Source: Thermomonospora echinospora
GTDB lineage: Bacteria > Actinomycetota > Actinomycetes > Streptosporangiales > Streptosporangiaceae
Assembly (NCBI RefSeq): GCF_900108175.1
Contig: NZ_FNVO01000036.1
Coordinates: forward strand, 1-46,324
DNA length: 46,324 nucleotides
Direction of reading: 5' to 3'
Shown here: positions 8,587-16,862 of the stretch, in pieces
Position numbering within the stretch: the first letter of the stretch is position 1
How the letters are laid out: each line of letters begins with the position of its first letter
Notes under the pieces: generated by a model
Database searches by the model: none
The model's input: the letters and a program-made list of their open reading frames with translations, nothing else
Told to the model about the DNA's origin: nothing
Program-made: the position numbers and the translations under genes

Positions 8587-9713
8587 GCGACCGGGAGCCC
8601 GAGGATCCGGGTCGCCACCAGGTTGCGCTGGATCTGCGACGTCCCGCCCATGATGCTCTGCGCCCGGCTGTAGAGGTACATCTTCAGCCATGTGTCCTCC
8701 TCGATGCCGCCGGTGAGGTTGCTCATGCCGAGTGCGGCGTGCCCGACGGCCTGTTCGACACGCGTCATCAGCAGTTTGTCCACCGAGCCCTCGGGCCCGT
8801 GCGAGATCCCGTCCAGCCGGTCCGAGAGCCGCCGACACACGTGCAGCCGCAGCATCTCGGCCTCGACGACCGCCCACGCCACGTCCCGCACGTTCTCCTC
8901 GGTGAACCGGCCGGGCGCGGAGCGCAGCCGGTCCACGAGCTCGTTGACCGCCTTGCTGTAGCGTGCGACGTAGCCCAGCTCGCCCGGTTCCCGCTCGTGG
9001 CTGACCACGGTCATGGCCAGCCTCCAGCCCTCGCCCGGCGATCCGACCATGTCGGACGCCTTCGCGACCGCTCCGTCGAAGATCACCTCGCCGAACTCCC
9101 GGGTCACCCCGTTGATCATCTTGAGCGGGCGCTGCTCGATGCCCGGCTGGTCCATCCGGACCGCGAACGCCGACAGGCCCCGGTGCTTGGGCACGTCGGG
9201 GTCGGTCCGCGCGAGCACCAGACACCAGTCGGCCTCGTCGGAGTAACTCGTCCAGACCTTGTGGCCGGTGATCACGTACTCGTCCCCGCGGGGGACGGCG
9301 CGGGTGCGCAGCGAGGCCAGGTCCGACCCGGCGTCCGGCTCGCTGAATCCCTGGCACCAGCGTTCCCGCCCGCTGACCAGGCCGGGCAGGAAACGGCGCC
9401 GCACATCCTGGCCGCCGTGCCGCATCATGCCCTGCACCAGGTAGCCGAGGCTGGGCCGCGGCGGGGCGCCCGCCTGTGCCAGCTCCTCGTCGACGATCGC
9501 CTCGTACACGCTGGGCAGGCCATGGCCGCCGATCTCCTCGGGCCAGGACAGCCCGAAGAAGCCGGCGTCGTAGAGGGCCCGGTGCCAGGGTGCCTGGCCG
9601 TCCCAGTACTCGTCGGCCGTGGACGACTGGGGAAGCTTGGGGTTGTTCTCCGCGAGCCACGCCCGCAGCCGCGCGCGGAACGCGGCCTCCTCGGGGGAGT
9701 CAGCGAAGTCCAT
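8583..9713 (-). CDS. Acyl-CoA dehydrogenase, alpha-like subunit
   Basis: 376 residues from ATG 9713 (GGAGG 8 bases upstream), overlapping the preceding gene by 14 nt. It has the signature WCQGFSEPDAGSDLASL near residue 130, then VWTSYSDEADWC, and ends in SIMGGTSQIQRNLVATRILG. Gly again replaces the MCAD-type Glu. The segment HGPEGSVDKLLMTRVEQ parallels GPETSIDKVLLATTEQ of the 5645 protein, so the two are paralogues with the same partner architecture. With the 9700 gene product it probably forms a second alpha2beta2 acyl-CoA dehydrogenase feeding the crotonase encoded next. Confidence 0.88.
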   Translation of the reverse strand: MDFADSPEEAAFRARLRAWLAENNPKLPQSSTADEYWDGQAPWHRALYDAGFFGLSWPEEIGGHGLPSVYEAIVDEELAQAGAPPRPSLGYLVQGMMRHGGQDVRRRFLPGLVSGRERWCQGFSEPDAGSDLASLRTRAVPRGDEYVITGHKVWTSYSDEADWCLVLARTDPDVPKHRGLSAFAVRMDQPGIEQRPLKMINGVTREFGEVIFDGAVAKASDMVGSPGEGWRLAMTVVSHEREPGELGYVARYSKAVNELVDRLRSAPGRFTEENVRDVAWAVVEAEMLRLHVCRRLSDRLDGISHGPEGSVDKLLMTRVEQAVGHAALGMSNLTGGIEEDTWLKMYLYSRAQSIMGGTSQIQRNLVATRILGLPVA

Positions 9714-10746
9714 CGTGCACGCCTCCGATCTTGCGGTGCGCGACGACGCGGGCCAGATTCGCGCCCACATCGCCGAGCACCTGGGTTGACAGCAGCGCCC
9801 GCCGCAGGTGGATGTGGGCGAGGCATTCCCAGGTCATGCCGATGCCGCCGTGCACCTGGATGGCGGTCTCGCACACCTCGCGGGCGGCGCGGGCGCAGTA
9901 GGCCTTGGCGACCGCCGCGGCGGCGAGCGCCTCGCCGGGCGGCAGGGTGTCGGCCGCCCAGGCCGCGTGCCGGGTGACGCTGCTGGATCCCTCGATCGAG
10001 ACGAACGCGTCCGCCAGCATGTGCTGGACGCTCTGGAAGGAGCCGATGGCCTTGCCGTACTGGCGGCGGACACTGGCGTACTCGCGGGCCAGATCCACCG
10101 CACCGCGCATCGTCCCCACCAGATCGGCGCAGGTGAGAGCGAGGGTGAACGCCGACCACGCCTCGATGTCCTCGGCGGTGAGCAGGCGGCGGCCGGCGCC
10201 GGGCAGCCGCTCGGGCGCCGCTCCCTCGACCATGGCGGCGGGACGGGTGAGATCGCGTCCCGGGGACGCGCCGGCCACCGGGACGCCGACCAGGTCGTAA
10301 CCGTGACCGGTACGGACGAGCGCCAGGGCGGACGCCACGCCCCGGGCGTCGATCGCGACGCCGGAACAGCGGGTCTGCTCGTCTTCGACGACGACCAGGC
10401 CGGACAGATCGGGGCGCAGCAGCACGGTCTCCAGGGCGGTGGCGGGCTCGGCACCCGCGCGGCGCCGCAGCTCGGTGGCCAGCGTCGGCCCCAGGAAGGA
10501 GGCGTCGGCCGGGCCGCGGCCGAGCTCCTCGGCCACGATCGCGGTCTCGACGGCGGAGGCGAGCGGCCGGCCCTCGTCCTCGGGGGCGCGCAGCTCGCGC
10601 CAGCCGGAACCGGTCAGTGCCGCCTCCAGCCTGGCGGTGCGGGCGGCGTCGTCCAGCTCGGCGACGGAGCCGGGCGCGTGGTCGTCGACGAGGCGGGCCG
10701 CGGCCTCGCGCAGCGCCTGTTGTTCCGCGGAAAGGCGGACATCCAT
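9700..10746 (-). CDS. Acyl-CoA dehydrogenase, beta-like subunit
   Basis: 348 residues from ATG 10746, first gene of a leftward operon. The N-terminus (MDVRLSAEQQALREAAARLV) is a dehydrogenase N-terminal helix, but the middle domain is divergent and lacks FSEPxxGS. The C-terminal domain is well kept: VRRQYGKAIGSFQSVQHMLAD and AIQVHGGIGMTWECLAHIHL. That split, with the FAD-contacting C-terminal domain kept and substrate elements degenerate, is typical of beta subunits of heteromeric dehydrogenases. Its promoter region holds operator copy 2, shared with the divergent ligase gene at 10953. Confidence 0.85.
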   Translation of the reverse strand: MDVRLSAEQQALREAAARLVDDHAPGSVAELDDAARTARLEAALTGSGWRELRAPEDEGRPLASAVETAIVAEELGRGPADASFLGPTLATELRRRAGAEPATALETVLLRPDLSGLVVVEDEQTRCSGVAIDARGVASALALVRTGHGYDLVGVPVAGASPGRDLTRPAAMVEGAAPERLPGAGRRLLTAEDIEAWSAFTLALTCADLVGTMRGAVDLAREYASVRRQYGKAIGSFQSVQHMLADAFVSIEGSSSVTRHAAWAADTLPPGEALAAAAVAKAYCARAAREVCETAIQVHGGIGMTWECLAHIHLRRALLSTQVLGDVGANLARVVAHRKIGGVHDGLR

Positions 10747-10922
10747 CAGCGCTCACTCCGTGACGGGGCAGAGGTTGCGATGGCGGCCGGGTGGGGGGCG
10801 GACTTAAGGATCATGTGGCGGCGACCTCGGGAGAAGCGCGCCGGCTCCACGCGCGGGGGTGCGCGCGGACCGCCGGCGCGGATGCCTGTGAGCTCTTTTC
10901 TACTCTAGATAAAAGTCTATAC

Positions 10923-10936
10923 TGACGTCGATGTCA
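10923..10936. promoter_or_regulatory. TetR-type operator copy 2, shared by divergent promoters
   Basis: TGACGTCGATGTCA matches the palindrome consensus fully. Rightward, a TATACT -10 (10918-10923) abuts it. Leftward, TTGACA (10937-10932) with a 17-bp spacer to TTTTAT (10914-10909) is a plausible promoter whose -35 lies within the site. One bound repressor could therefore block both operons. Confidence 0.88.
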
Positions 10937-10952
10937 ATCATGGAGGCCTGAC

Positions 10953-12545
10953 ATGACCGACACTCCGGGGCCGACCTGGCCGAGCATCGCGGCGATGACC
11001 GCGTCCGCAGCCGAGCGCTTCCCCGACCGCATCGCGGTCGTGGACGGTGACGCGCGTATCTCCTATGCGGAGCTGTACGAGGAGGCCCGTCGGTTCGGGG
11101 CGGCGTTGGTCGCCGACGGTGTCGAGCCCGGCGACCGCGTCGGTGTCTGGGCGTTCAACAGCCGCGAGTGGATCGTCGCGCTGCTCGGGCTGTACCAGGC
11201 GGGCGCCGTTCTCGTCCCGGTCAACACCAGGTTCAAGGGATGGGAGGCCGCCGACATCCTGCGCCGCGCCAAGGTGAAGGTCCTGGTGACGGTGACGGAC
11301 TTCCTCGGCAACGACTACGTGGAGATGCTCGCCGGCACGGGCGTGTCTCTGCCGGACCTGCGGACCGTCGTCATCGCCCGGGGCCGCCCGTCCGGGTCCG
11401 GGGTGATGTGGCCCGATTTCCTGGCGCGCGCCACCGAGGACGGACTCGCCGAGACCGATCGGCGCCGCGCGGCCCTCGGCCCGGACGACACGTCCGACAT
11501 CCTCTTCACGTCCGGGACGACCGGGACGCCCAAGGGCGTGCTGATGACCCACGGCCGGACGATGGGCGTGGGAACCGACTGGGTCGCCATGACCGGGCTC
11601 TCGGCAGGCGACCGCTACGTGATGGTCAACCCCTACTTCCACATGTTCGGGTTCAAAGGCGGCATCCTCGCCTGTGTCGCCGCCGGCGCCACCATGTACC
11701 CGCAGGCCGTCCTGGACGTGGACAAGGTGCTGGCGCAGGTCGCCGAGGAGCGGATCACCGTCCTGCCCGGGCCGCCGACCATGTACCACGCGATCCTGGA
11801 GCACGCCGACCGCGGCCGGTACGACCTGTCGAGTCTGCGCGTCGCGGTGACCGGCGCGGCCGACATCCCCGTCGAGCTCATCCGCCGGATCCGCGACGAG
11901 CTGCCGTTCTCGGTCGTTGTCGCCGGTTACGGGCTGACCGAGGGCGGTACGGCCAGCTCGACCGCGCCCGGCGACGATCCGGAGACCGTCGCCACGACGG
12001 TCGGCCGCGCCCGTCCCGGCTTCGAGATCCGCGTCGTTGACGGTGCGGGCGGTGCGGCCAGGCCGGGCGAGGTCGGTGAGATCGTGCTGCGCGGGCCGAC
12101 CGTCATGGCCGGGTACCTGGACGACCCCGACGCGACGGCGGCGGTGCTCTCCGCGGACGGCTGGCTGCGCACCGGCGATCTGGGGTGCCTCGACGAGCGC
12201 GGCTGCCTGCGCATCGCCGGACGCTCCAAGGACATGTTCATCGTCGGCGGGTTCAACGCCTACCCGGCGGAGATCGAGGCCATGCTGCTCGAACACCCGG
12301 GCGTCCGGGAGGCCGCGGTCATCGGCGTCCCCGACGAGCGCCTCGGACAGGTGGGCATGGCGTTCGTCGTGCCGCGCTCCCCGAAGCCGTCCGCGGACGA
12401 GGTGATCGCCTGGTGCCGGGAGCGGATGGCCAACTACAAGGTGCCGCGCTTCGTCGAGCTGATCGACGAGCTGCCGCTCACCGCGAGCGGGAAGGTGCGC
12501 AAGACCGCGCTGCAGGAGCGGGCGGCCGCTCGCGCCGCCACCTGA
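10953..12545 (+). CDS. Acyl-CoA ligase (AMP-forming), FadD3-like
   Basis: 530 residues. The adenylate-forming signature ILFTSGTTGTPKG is at residues 183-195, with YGLTEGGTAS and GWLRTGDLG further on and the C-terminal catalytic lysine region ASGKVRK. It activates a carboxylic acid to its acyl-CoA via an acyl-adenylate. From memory of the family, segments such as FHMFGFKGGILACVAAGAT, LPGPPTMYHAIL and MFIVGGFNAYPAEIE closely resemble mycobacterial FadD3, which activates the C/D-ring propionate left from steroid degradation; identity of substrate is inference. It is monocistronic or co-transcribed with 12606, and starts 17 bp after operator copy 2. Confidence 0.9.
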   Translation: MTDTPGPTWPSIAAMTASAAERFPDRIAVVDGDARISYAELYEEARRFGAALVADGVEPGDRVGVWAFNSREWIVALLGLYQAGAVLVPVNTRFKGWEAADILRRAKVKVLVTVTDFLGNDYVEMLAGTGVSLPDLRTVVIARGRPSGSGVMWPDFLARATEDGLAETDRRRAALGPDDTSDILFTSGTTGTPKGVLMTHGRTMGVGTDWVAMTGLSAGDRYVMVNPYFHMFGFKGGILACVAAGATMYPQAVLDVDKVLAQVAEERITVLPGPPTMYHAILEHADRGRYDLSSLRVAVTGAADIPVELIRRIRDELPFSVVVAGYGLTEGGTASSTAPGDDPETVATTVGRARPGFEIRVVDGAGGAARPGEVGEIVLRGPTVMAGYLDDPDATAAVLSADGWLRTGDLGCLDERGCLRIAGRSKDMFIVGGFNAYPAEIEAMLLEHPGVREAAVIGVPDERLGQVGMAFVVPRSPKPSADEVIAWCRERMANYKVPRFVELIDELPLTASGKVRKTALQERAAARAAT

Positions 12546-12564
12546 TCCGACTCAGTATTTATTT

Positions 12565-12578
12565 TGACGTCGATTTCA
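12565..12578. promoter_or_regulatory. TetR-type operator copy 3
   Basis: TGACGTCGATTTCA has one mismatch to the consensus. It lies 20 bp after the ligase stop and directly after AT-rich TATTTATTTT, a -10-like stretch, so the dehydrogenase gene at 12606 has its own controlled promoter. Confidence 0.82.
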
Positions 12579-12605
12579 GACTTTGCCCAGGGAAGGGACG
12601 GACAC

Positions 12606-13769
12606 GTGGACGACACGCACGAGCACGACCTCGAGCCGATGCTGGAGGCCGTCCGCGCCTTCATCCGCAAGGAGGTGATCCCGCGCGAGGCGGAGATCGA
12701 CGAGAGGGACGAGGTGCCCGCCGAACTGCGCGAGGCCGCCAAGCGGATGGGGTTGTTCGGGTTCACCATTCCCGAGGAGTACGGCGGCCTGGGCCTCGGC
12801 ATCGTCGACCAGTGCCGGCTGCTGATCGAGGTCGGGTACACCACCCCGGCGCTGCGCTCGATGTTCAGCACCAACGTGGGTATCGCCGGTCAGGTGATCA
12901 TGGACGCGGGGACCCCGGAGCAGAAGGCGCACTGGCTGCCGAGGCTCGCCTCGGGCGAGGCCGTCGCCTCGTTCGCGCTCACCGAGCCGGACGCCGGGTC
13001 GGACCCGTCCGATCTGCGGACGAGCGCGGTCCGCGACGGCGACGAGTGGGTCCTCAACGGCAGCAAGCGCTACATCACCAACGCGCCGATCGCCGACGTG
13101 TTCATGGTGTTCGCCAGGACCGACCCGCACAGCAGGTCGTCGCGGGGCATCTCCACGTTCATCGTCCCGGCCGGCACTCCCGGACTGACGGTGGGGCCGC
13201 GCGACCACAAGATGGGCCAGTTCGGAGCCTGGACGGCCGACGTGAATCTGGACGGCGTGCGGGTGCCGTCCGACGCGGTGGTCGGCGGTGCGGCAGGCGT
13301 TGACACTGGATTCCTGACCGCGATGCGCTGCCTGTCCAACGGGCGCCTGCTGCTGGCCGCCGCCTGTGTGGGGATGTGCCAGCGGCTGATCGACGAGTCG
13401 GTCCGGTTCGCCTCCGACCGCAGGCAGGGTGGCCGGCCGATCGCGTCCCACCAGCTGGTGCAGGCGATGATCGCGGACTCGGTGACCGAGACGATGGCGG
13501 CCCGCGCCCTCGTGCTGGACGCCGCGCGCGCCTACGCGGACGGTTCCGACCGCCGGACCGGCCCGGCCGCCGCCAAGTACTTTTGCAGCGAGACCGTCGG
13601 ACGCGTGGCCGACCGCGCCGTCCAGGTGCACGGTGGCGCCGGGTACATGCGGTCGGTCCCGGTCGAGCGGTTCTACCGTGACGCGCGGCTGTTCCGGATC
13701 TATGAGGGGACGAGCCAGATCCAGCAGGTCATCATCGCCCGTCAGACGATCGGCGCGGCCGCGGGCTGA
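12606..13769 (+). CDS. Acyl-CoA dehydrogenase, homomeric MCAD-type
   Basis: 387 residues from GTG 12606, chosen for the GGAAGGG ribosome site 8 bases upstream; longer in-frame extensions would start inside the operator. Signatures are FALTEPDAGSDPSDL near residue 125, RYITNAPIADVFMVFART and, unlike the paired dehydrogenases here, RIYEGTSQIQQ at the C-terminus with the catalytic Glu in the MCAD position. It should therefore act alone as a homotetramer forming the alpha,beta-double bond of an acyl-CoA. It is alone between operator copy 3 and a strong terminator. Confidence 0.9.
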   Translation: MDDTHEHDLEPMLEAVRAFIRKEVIPREAEIDERDEVPAELREAAKRMGLFGFTIPEEYGGLGLGIVDQCRLLIEVGYTTPALRSMFSTNVGIAGQVIMDAGTPEQKAHWLPRLASGEAVASFALTEPDAGSDPSDLRTSAVRDGDEWVLNGSKRYITNAPIADVFMVFARTDPHSRSSRGISTFIVPAGTPGLTVGPRDHKMGQFGAWTADVNLDGVRVPSDAVVGGAAGVDTGFLTAMRCLSNGRLLLAAACVGMCQRLIDESVRFASDRRQGGRPIASHQLVQAMIADSVTETMAARALVLDAARAYADGSDRRTGPAAAKYFCSETVGRVADRAVQVHGGAGYMRSVPVERFYRDARLFRIYEGTSQIQQVIIARQTIGAAAG

Positions 13770-13779
13770 GAACGAGGAA

Positions 13780-13808
13780 GCGGCCCGGGCCGAGCACGCC
13801 CGGGCCGC
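13780..13808. terminator. Bidirectional hairpin terminator
   Basis: Arms 13780-13790 and 13798-13808 form a perfect 11-bp GC stem with a 7-nt loop between the convergent genes ending at 13769 and 13834. Confidence 0.82.
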
Positions 13809-13833
13809 CCCGTCTTGGGTCGTTCGGCCTTCG

Positions 13834-14985
13834 TCAGGTGGACAGGATGGAGACCGCGGCGACCCCGGGCGCGCCGTACAGTTGGGCGAGGCCGACCCGT
13901 GGCTCACCGGCGACCTGGCGGTCGCCCGCCTGCCCGCGCATCTGCAGCACCAACTCGCGGACCTGCCGCAGGCCCGAGGCGCCGACCGGCTCGCCGTTGG
14001 CGATCAGGCCGCCGTCGGTGTTGATCGGAAGGCTGCCGCCCGGCGCCGTGGCCCCGGAGGCGATCAGCTTGTTCTGCTCGCCGTCCGCGCATAGGCCGAC
14101 CTCGGCCATGTGGATGACCTCGGCGCCCGCGTCGGTGTCCTGGAGCTGGGCGATCTGGACGTCCGCCGGGTCGACGCCCGCCGCCTCGAACGCGGCCCTC
14201 GCGGCGTCCACGGTCGGCGCCGGAACGTGGTCGGCCGCCACGGAGGCGGAGGGGGTGTGCACCTCGAACGCCCCGAAGCGCCGGGTACGGGTGACGACGC
14301 TGCGCAGGTAGATCGGCTTGTCGGTGTAGCGGTGCGCCACGTCGGCGCTGCACACGACCAGCGCCGCCGCGCCCTCGTTCGGGCTGCAGAACATGTACTG
14401 GGTCAGCGGGTAGTTGACCATCCGCGACCCGAGGATCTGCTCGGGGGTCAGCGGCTTGCGCCGGTGCGCGTTGGGGTTGAGCTCACCGTTGCGGTAGTTC
14501 TTCGCGGCGACCTCGGCGAGCGTCTGGTGCGTGATCCCGTGGTCGTGCATATAGCGGTTGATCTTCATGCCGAAGAACTTGGTGGTCAGGAACAGCCCCA
14601 TCTCGCCGTACCAGGGCGGGCAGCCGTACTCCTGGGGATCGGCGGTGAACGCGCCCGACTCGTGCTTGTCCATGCCGAGGACCAGGCCGATCTCGTGCTG
14701 CCCCAGCTTGATCGTCTGGCTGGCCAAGGCCAGCGCGCTGCCGGCGGTCGCGCAGCCGTTGTAGACGTTGGTGAACTGCACACCGGTCAGCCCCAGCTCG
14801 GCGACCACGGCGTCCGGTTGGTCGACCTCGTAGCTCCCGCCCACGGCGAACTGCATGTCCGCCCAGGTCAGGCCCGCGTCGGCCAGCGCGTCCCGGGCCG
14901 CCTCGGCACCCATGGCCAGGGCCGGCTTGCCGGGGAAGCGGCCGAACCGGTGGATCCCCACTCCGATGATCGCGACATCAGGCAT
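13834..14985 (-). CDS. Thiolase-fold lipid-transfer (Ltp-like) protein, possible retro-aldolase
   Basis: 383 residues, thiolase superfamily. The nucleophile Cys is at about residue 78 in YNGCATAGSAL. The C-terminal motif that reads GHPxGATG in true thiolases is here IANGEPVGASG, with Glu (about residue 332) replacing the catalytic His, and there is no second CxGGG cysteine loop. This is the SCP-x/Ltp type, members of which cleave beta-hydroxyacyl-CoA side chains as retro-aldolases when bound to a DUF35 protein. The DUF35 gene lies directly upstream with an 8-nt overlap, which strongly suggests a complex. Carbon-carbon cleavage of a branched or ring-attached side chain is inference. Confidence 0.85.
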   Translation of the reverse strand: MPDVAIIGVGIHRFGRFPGKPALAMGAEAARDALADAGLTWADMQFAVGGSYEVDQPDAVVAELGLTGVQFTNVYNGCATAGSALALASQTIKLGQHEIGLVLGMDKHESGAFTADPQEYGCPPWYGEMGLFLTTKFFGMKINRYMHDHGITHQTLAEVAAKNYRNGELNPNAHRRKPLTPEQILGSRMVNYPLTQYMFCSPNEGAAALVVCSADVAHRYTDKPIYLRSVVTRTRRFGAFEVHTPSASVAADHVPAPTVDAARAAFEAAGVDPADVQIAQLQDTDAGAEVIHMAEVGLCADGEQNKLIASGATAPGGSLPINTDGGLIANGEPVGASGLRQVRELVLQMRGQAGDRQVAGEPRVGLAQLYGAPGVAAVSILST

Positions 14986-15415
14986 GATCGGCCCCTTCCG
15001 GGCTGAAGGCGAACGTGATGATCTCCTGGCCGTCCTCGTCGGTGCGGAACGGCATGGTGACCAGCCGCATCGGCATGCCGAACTCCAGCTCGTCCTGGGT
15101 GCAGCCGGTGATGAGGCTCTCGACGCGCAGCTGGCCGGGGAGCTCGATCACCCCGACCAGCCAGGGCTCGAACGGGTCCGTCCCGGCGAACTCGCCGCGG
15201 AATGGGGCCTTTGGCGGGAAGCCCTGGGACGTCCACGTCCAGAGGGTTCCCGAACGGCTCAGCAGCGCCCGTTCCACGGCGGCCGCGCCGCATCGGGCGC
15301 AGCCGGCGCGGAGCGGGAACACGTGCGTGCCGCATTCGGCGCACCTGCCGCCGATCAGGCGGGGCTCGTCGTCGGGCCAGGTGAACAGGTCATCGGCGAT
15401 GGGGACCGGTGCCAT
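14978..15415 (-). CDS. DUF35 zinc-ribbon/OB-fold protein, partner of the Ltp-like protein
   Basis: 145 residues from ATG 15415 (AAGGAG just upstream); a longer frame from 15553 crosses the operator and is rejected. Four cysteines in the pattern CAEC-x10-CARC (about residues 25-42) form the rubredoxin-like zinc ribbon. The remainder (TLWTWTSQGFPPKAPF, WLVGVIELPGQLRVES) fits the OB fold of DUF35. Such proteins bind thiolase-fold Ltp enzymes and are required for aldolase activity, for example the DUF35 part of ChsH2 with Ltp2 in cholesterol catabolism. The 8-nt overlap with the Ltp-like gene supports the partnership. Confidence 0.9.
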   Translation of the reverse strand: MAPVPIADDLFTWPDDEPRLIGGRCAECGTHVFPLRAGCARCGAAAVERALLSRSGTLWTWTSQGFPPKAPFRGEFAGTDPFEPWLVGVIELPGQLRVESLITGCTQDELEFGMPMRLVTMPFRTDEDGQEIITFAFSPEGADHA

Positions 15416-15480
15416 CTCTTCTCCTTGCTTCCCCGCCCGCCGGGGCGGGACGGGGGTTACGGTGGCGACCCATCCTATAC

Positions 15481-15494
15481 TGACGTCGACATCA
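15481..15494. promoter_or_regulatory. TetR-type operator copy 4
   Basis: TGACGTCGACATCA has one mismatch to the consensus. It lies 66 bp upstream of the leftward DUF35-Ltp operon; on that strand a TTTATT -10-like box (15500-15495) abuts the site. Confidence 0.82.
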
Positions 15495-15566
15495 AATAAA
15501 GTGACGGAGCAGGGTCGAGCAATGCCCTCCGGAACCACCCTGGGCGCTTGCAAGGCTTGACATTAT

Positions 15567-15580
15567 TGACGTCGAAGTCA
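15567..15580. promoter_or_regulatory. TetR-type operator copy 5
   Basis: TGACGTCGAAGTCA is a full consensus match. It sits just after a consensus -35 TTGACA (15557-15562) and before TAACTA (15581-15586, 18-bp spacer). It serves the rightward 15619 gene and is 86 bp from copy 4, centre to centre. Confidence 0.87.
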
Positions 15581-15618
15581 TAACTATGGATCGTATTCAC
15601 TGAAGGATGGGGTGAGTT

Positions 15619-15999
15619 GTGCAGGACGGTGACGGACGGTTGGCCGCGGTGACGAGGCTGCAGGCCGACTACGCACGGTACGTCGACGGGGGCGAGGCGG
15701 AGGCGTGGAGCGCGCTCTACGGTTCCCGGGGCGTGCTGACGATCTCCGACGGCCGGCGGATCGGCGGCAGGGAGGAGTTGACCGCGTTCGCGGCGCGGGC
15801 GCCACAGGGGGTTCACCTCCAGGGCGTACCCGGCATCGAGGAGCGCCCGGACGGCGACATCGACTCGGTGGCACCGTTCGTGTTCTTCAACGCCGAGACC
15901 GGCGCCATCGTCGCAGGGACGTACCTCGACCGGATGACCTGGGAAGAGGGGCGTCTGGTGTTCGCCAGGCGGCACATCGACATCAAGCGGCCCGCGTGA
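15619..15999 (+). CDS. NTF2/SnoaL-like small protein
   Basis: 126 residues from GTG 15619. LAAVTRLQADYARYVDGGEAEAWSALY, then GVLTISDGRRIGGREEL and the final strand RLVFARRHIDIKR, match SnoaL-like NTF2 proteins. It is the second such protein in the block and, like the first (5193), is the first gene after an operator. It stands alone between the DUF35-Ltp operon and the regulator gene. Possible roles are hydratase, isomerase or ligand binder for a hydrophobic CoA ester or acid; none can be chosen from sequence. Confidence 0.78.
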   Translation: MQDGDGRLAAVTRLQADYARYVDGGEAEAWSALYGSRGVLTISDGRRIGGREELTAFAARAPQGVHLQGVPGIEERPDGDIDSVAPFVFFNAETGAIVAGTYLDRMTWEEGRLVFARRHIDIKRPA

Positions 16000-16095
16000 A
16001 CCGCTCGCTGCCGGGTCGGTCACCTCGGCGGTGGGCGCCCGAGGGCGGTGCCGGAGGTTTACGACGCCGGGTGCGCCGGTACGGCATTATGTTTC

Positions 16096-16109
16096 TGACG
16101 TCGAATTCA
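16096..16109. promoter_or_regulatory. TetR-type operator copy 6, upstream of the regulator itself
   Basis: TGACGTCGAATTCA has one mismatch to the consensus. It lies 1 bp after a TATGTT -10-like box (16089-16094) and only 6 bp before the regulator's ribosome site (GGAGG 16116-16120), the arrangement expected for autorepression. Confidence 0.88.
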
Positions 16110-16125
16110 TCACTTGGAGGACGGG

Positions 16126-16782
16126 ATGGATCCAGAGCCTCGCTCGGCGAAAGGCCGCCGGACGCGGGCGCGCCTGGTCGAGGCAGGCAAGACCGTGTTC
16201 GAACGCGACGGCTTCCTCCAGGCGCGGATCACCGACATCGCCACCGAGGCCAACGTCTCGCACGGGTCGTTCTACCACTACTTCGATTCCAAGGAATCCC
16301 TCTTCCGGGAGATCGCCGAGGAGGTCGAGGTGCGCCTGGTGTCCATGGACGACATCGCGCAGGACCTGGCCGACGACGCCGGGCCGATCGAGCGGATCCG
16401 CGCGGCCAACAAGGCCTACCTGACCGCGTACCGGAAGGAAGCCCGCATCATGCGGGTGATCGAGGAGGTCAGCCGCTACAACGACGACGTCCGCAGGGTG
16501 CGGTCCAAACGCGACGACTACCTGGCGGCCCGCCTGGAATCGGCGATCAAACGGCTGCAGGCCGAGGGGCTGGCCGACAAGCGCGTCGACGAGCGGTACG
16601 CGGCGACCGCGCTCGGTGGCATGGTCGCCAAGTTCGCCGAGATGATGTTCATCGGTGGCGCCCGCTTTGACACCAACGAGGCGGTGGAGCAGCTCACGCT
16701 GCTGTGGGCCAACGCGCTGGGGCTGAGCCCGGACGCCGACAGTAAGGCCCGCGCCAGGAGCGAGAAGGCCGGCAGGGCCTAG
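16126..16782 (+). CDS. TetR-family transcriptional regulator, predicted master repressor of the block
   Basis: 218 residues from ATG 16126, with GGAGG five bases upstream. The N-terminal TetR DNA-binding domain is clear: ARLVEAGKTVFERDGF, then the helix-turn-helix ITDIATEANVSHGSFYHYF (about residues 35-53) and SKESLF. The C-terminal part is all-helical, as expected for a ligand-binding and dimerisation domain. It is the only DNA-binding regulator in the window. Operator copy 6 overlaps its promoter region and 12 further copies precede the other catabolic promoters, so I infer that its dimer binds TGACNTCGANGTCA and is released by a pathway intermediate, probably an acyl-CoA as in KstR-type repressors. 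The ligand is unknown. Confidence 0.93.
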   Translation: MDPEPRSAKGRRTRARLVEAGKTVFERDGFLQARITDIATEANVSHGSFYHYFDSKESLFREIAEEVEVRLVSMDDIAQDLADDAGPIERIRAANKAYLTAYRKEARIMRVIEEVSRYNDDVRRVRSKRDDYLAARLESAIKRLQAEGLADKRVDERYAATALGGMVAKFAEMMFIGGARFDTNEAVEQLTLLWANALGLSPDADSKARARSEKAGRA

Positions 16783-16800
16783 CCGGACGTCGGCGACGAG

Positions 16801-16855
16801 GCCCGCACCAGGGGCAGCGGGGCGATGCCCGAGCCTTCCGCTCCTGGCGCGGGGC
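16801..16855. terminator. Possible imperfect hairpin between convergent genes
   Basis: GCCCGCACCAGGGGC (from 16801) can pair imperfectly with GCTCCTGGCGCGGGGC (ending near 16855). It lies between the regulator and the thiolase gene, which converge. The stem has mismatches, so confidence is low. Confidence 0.4.
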
Positions 16856-16862
16856 CGCACCG

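Noticed and set aside
7801-9660. A 619-codon frame that could be read as a dehydrogenase-crotonase fusion
   Set aside because: The part before ATG 8586 is a shadow of the 8583 dehydrogenase in another frame; the two genes overlap by ATGA.
10938-12296. 452-codon minus-strand frame opposite the FadD3-like ligase
   Set aside because: Antisense shadow of a gene with full adenylate-forming motifs; typical of high-GC DNA.
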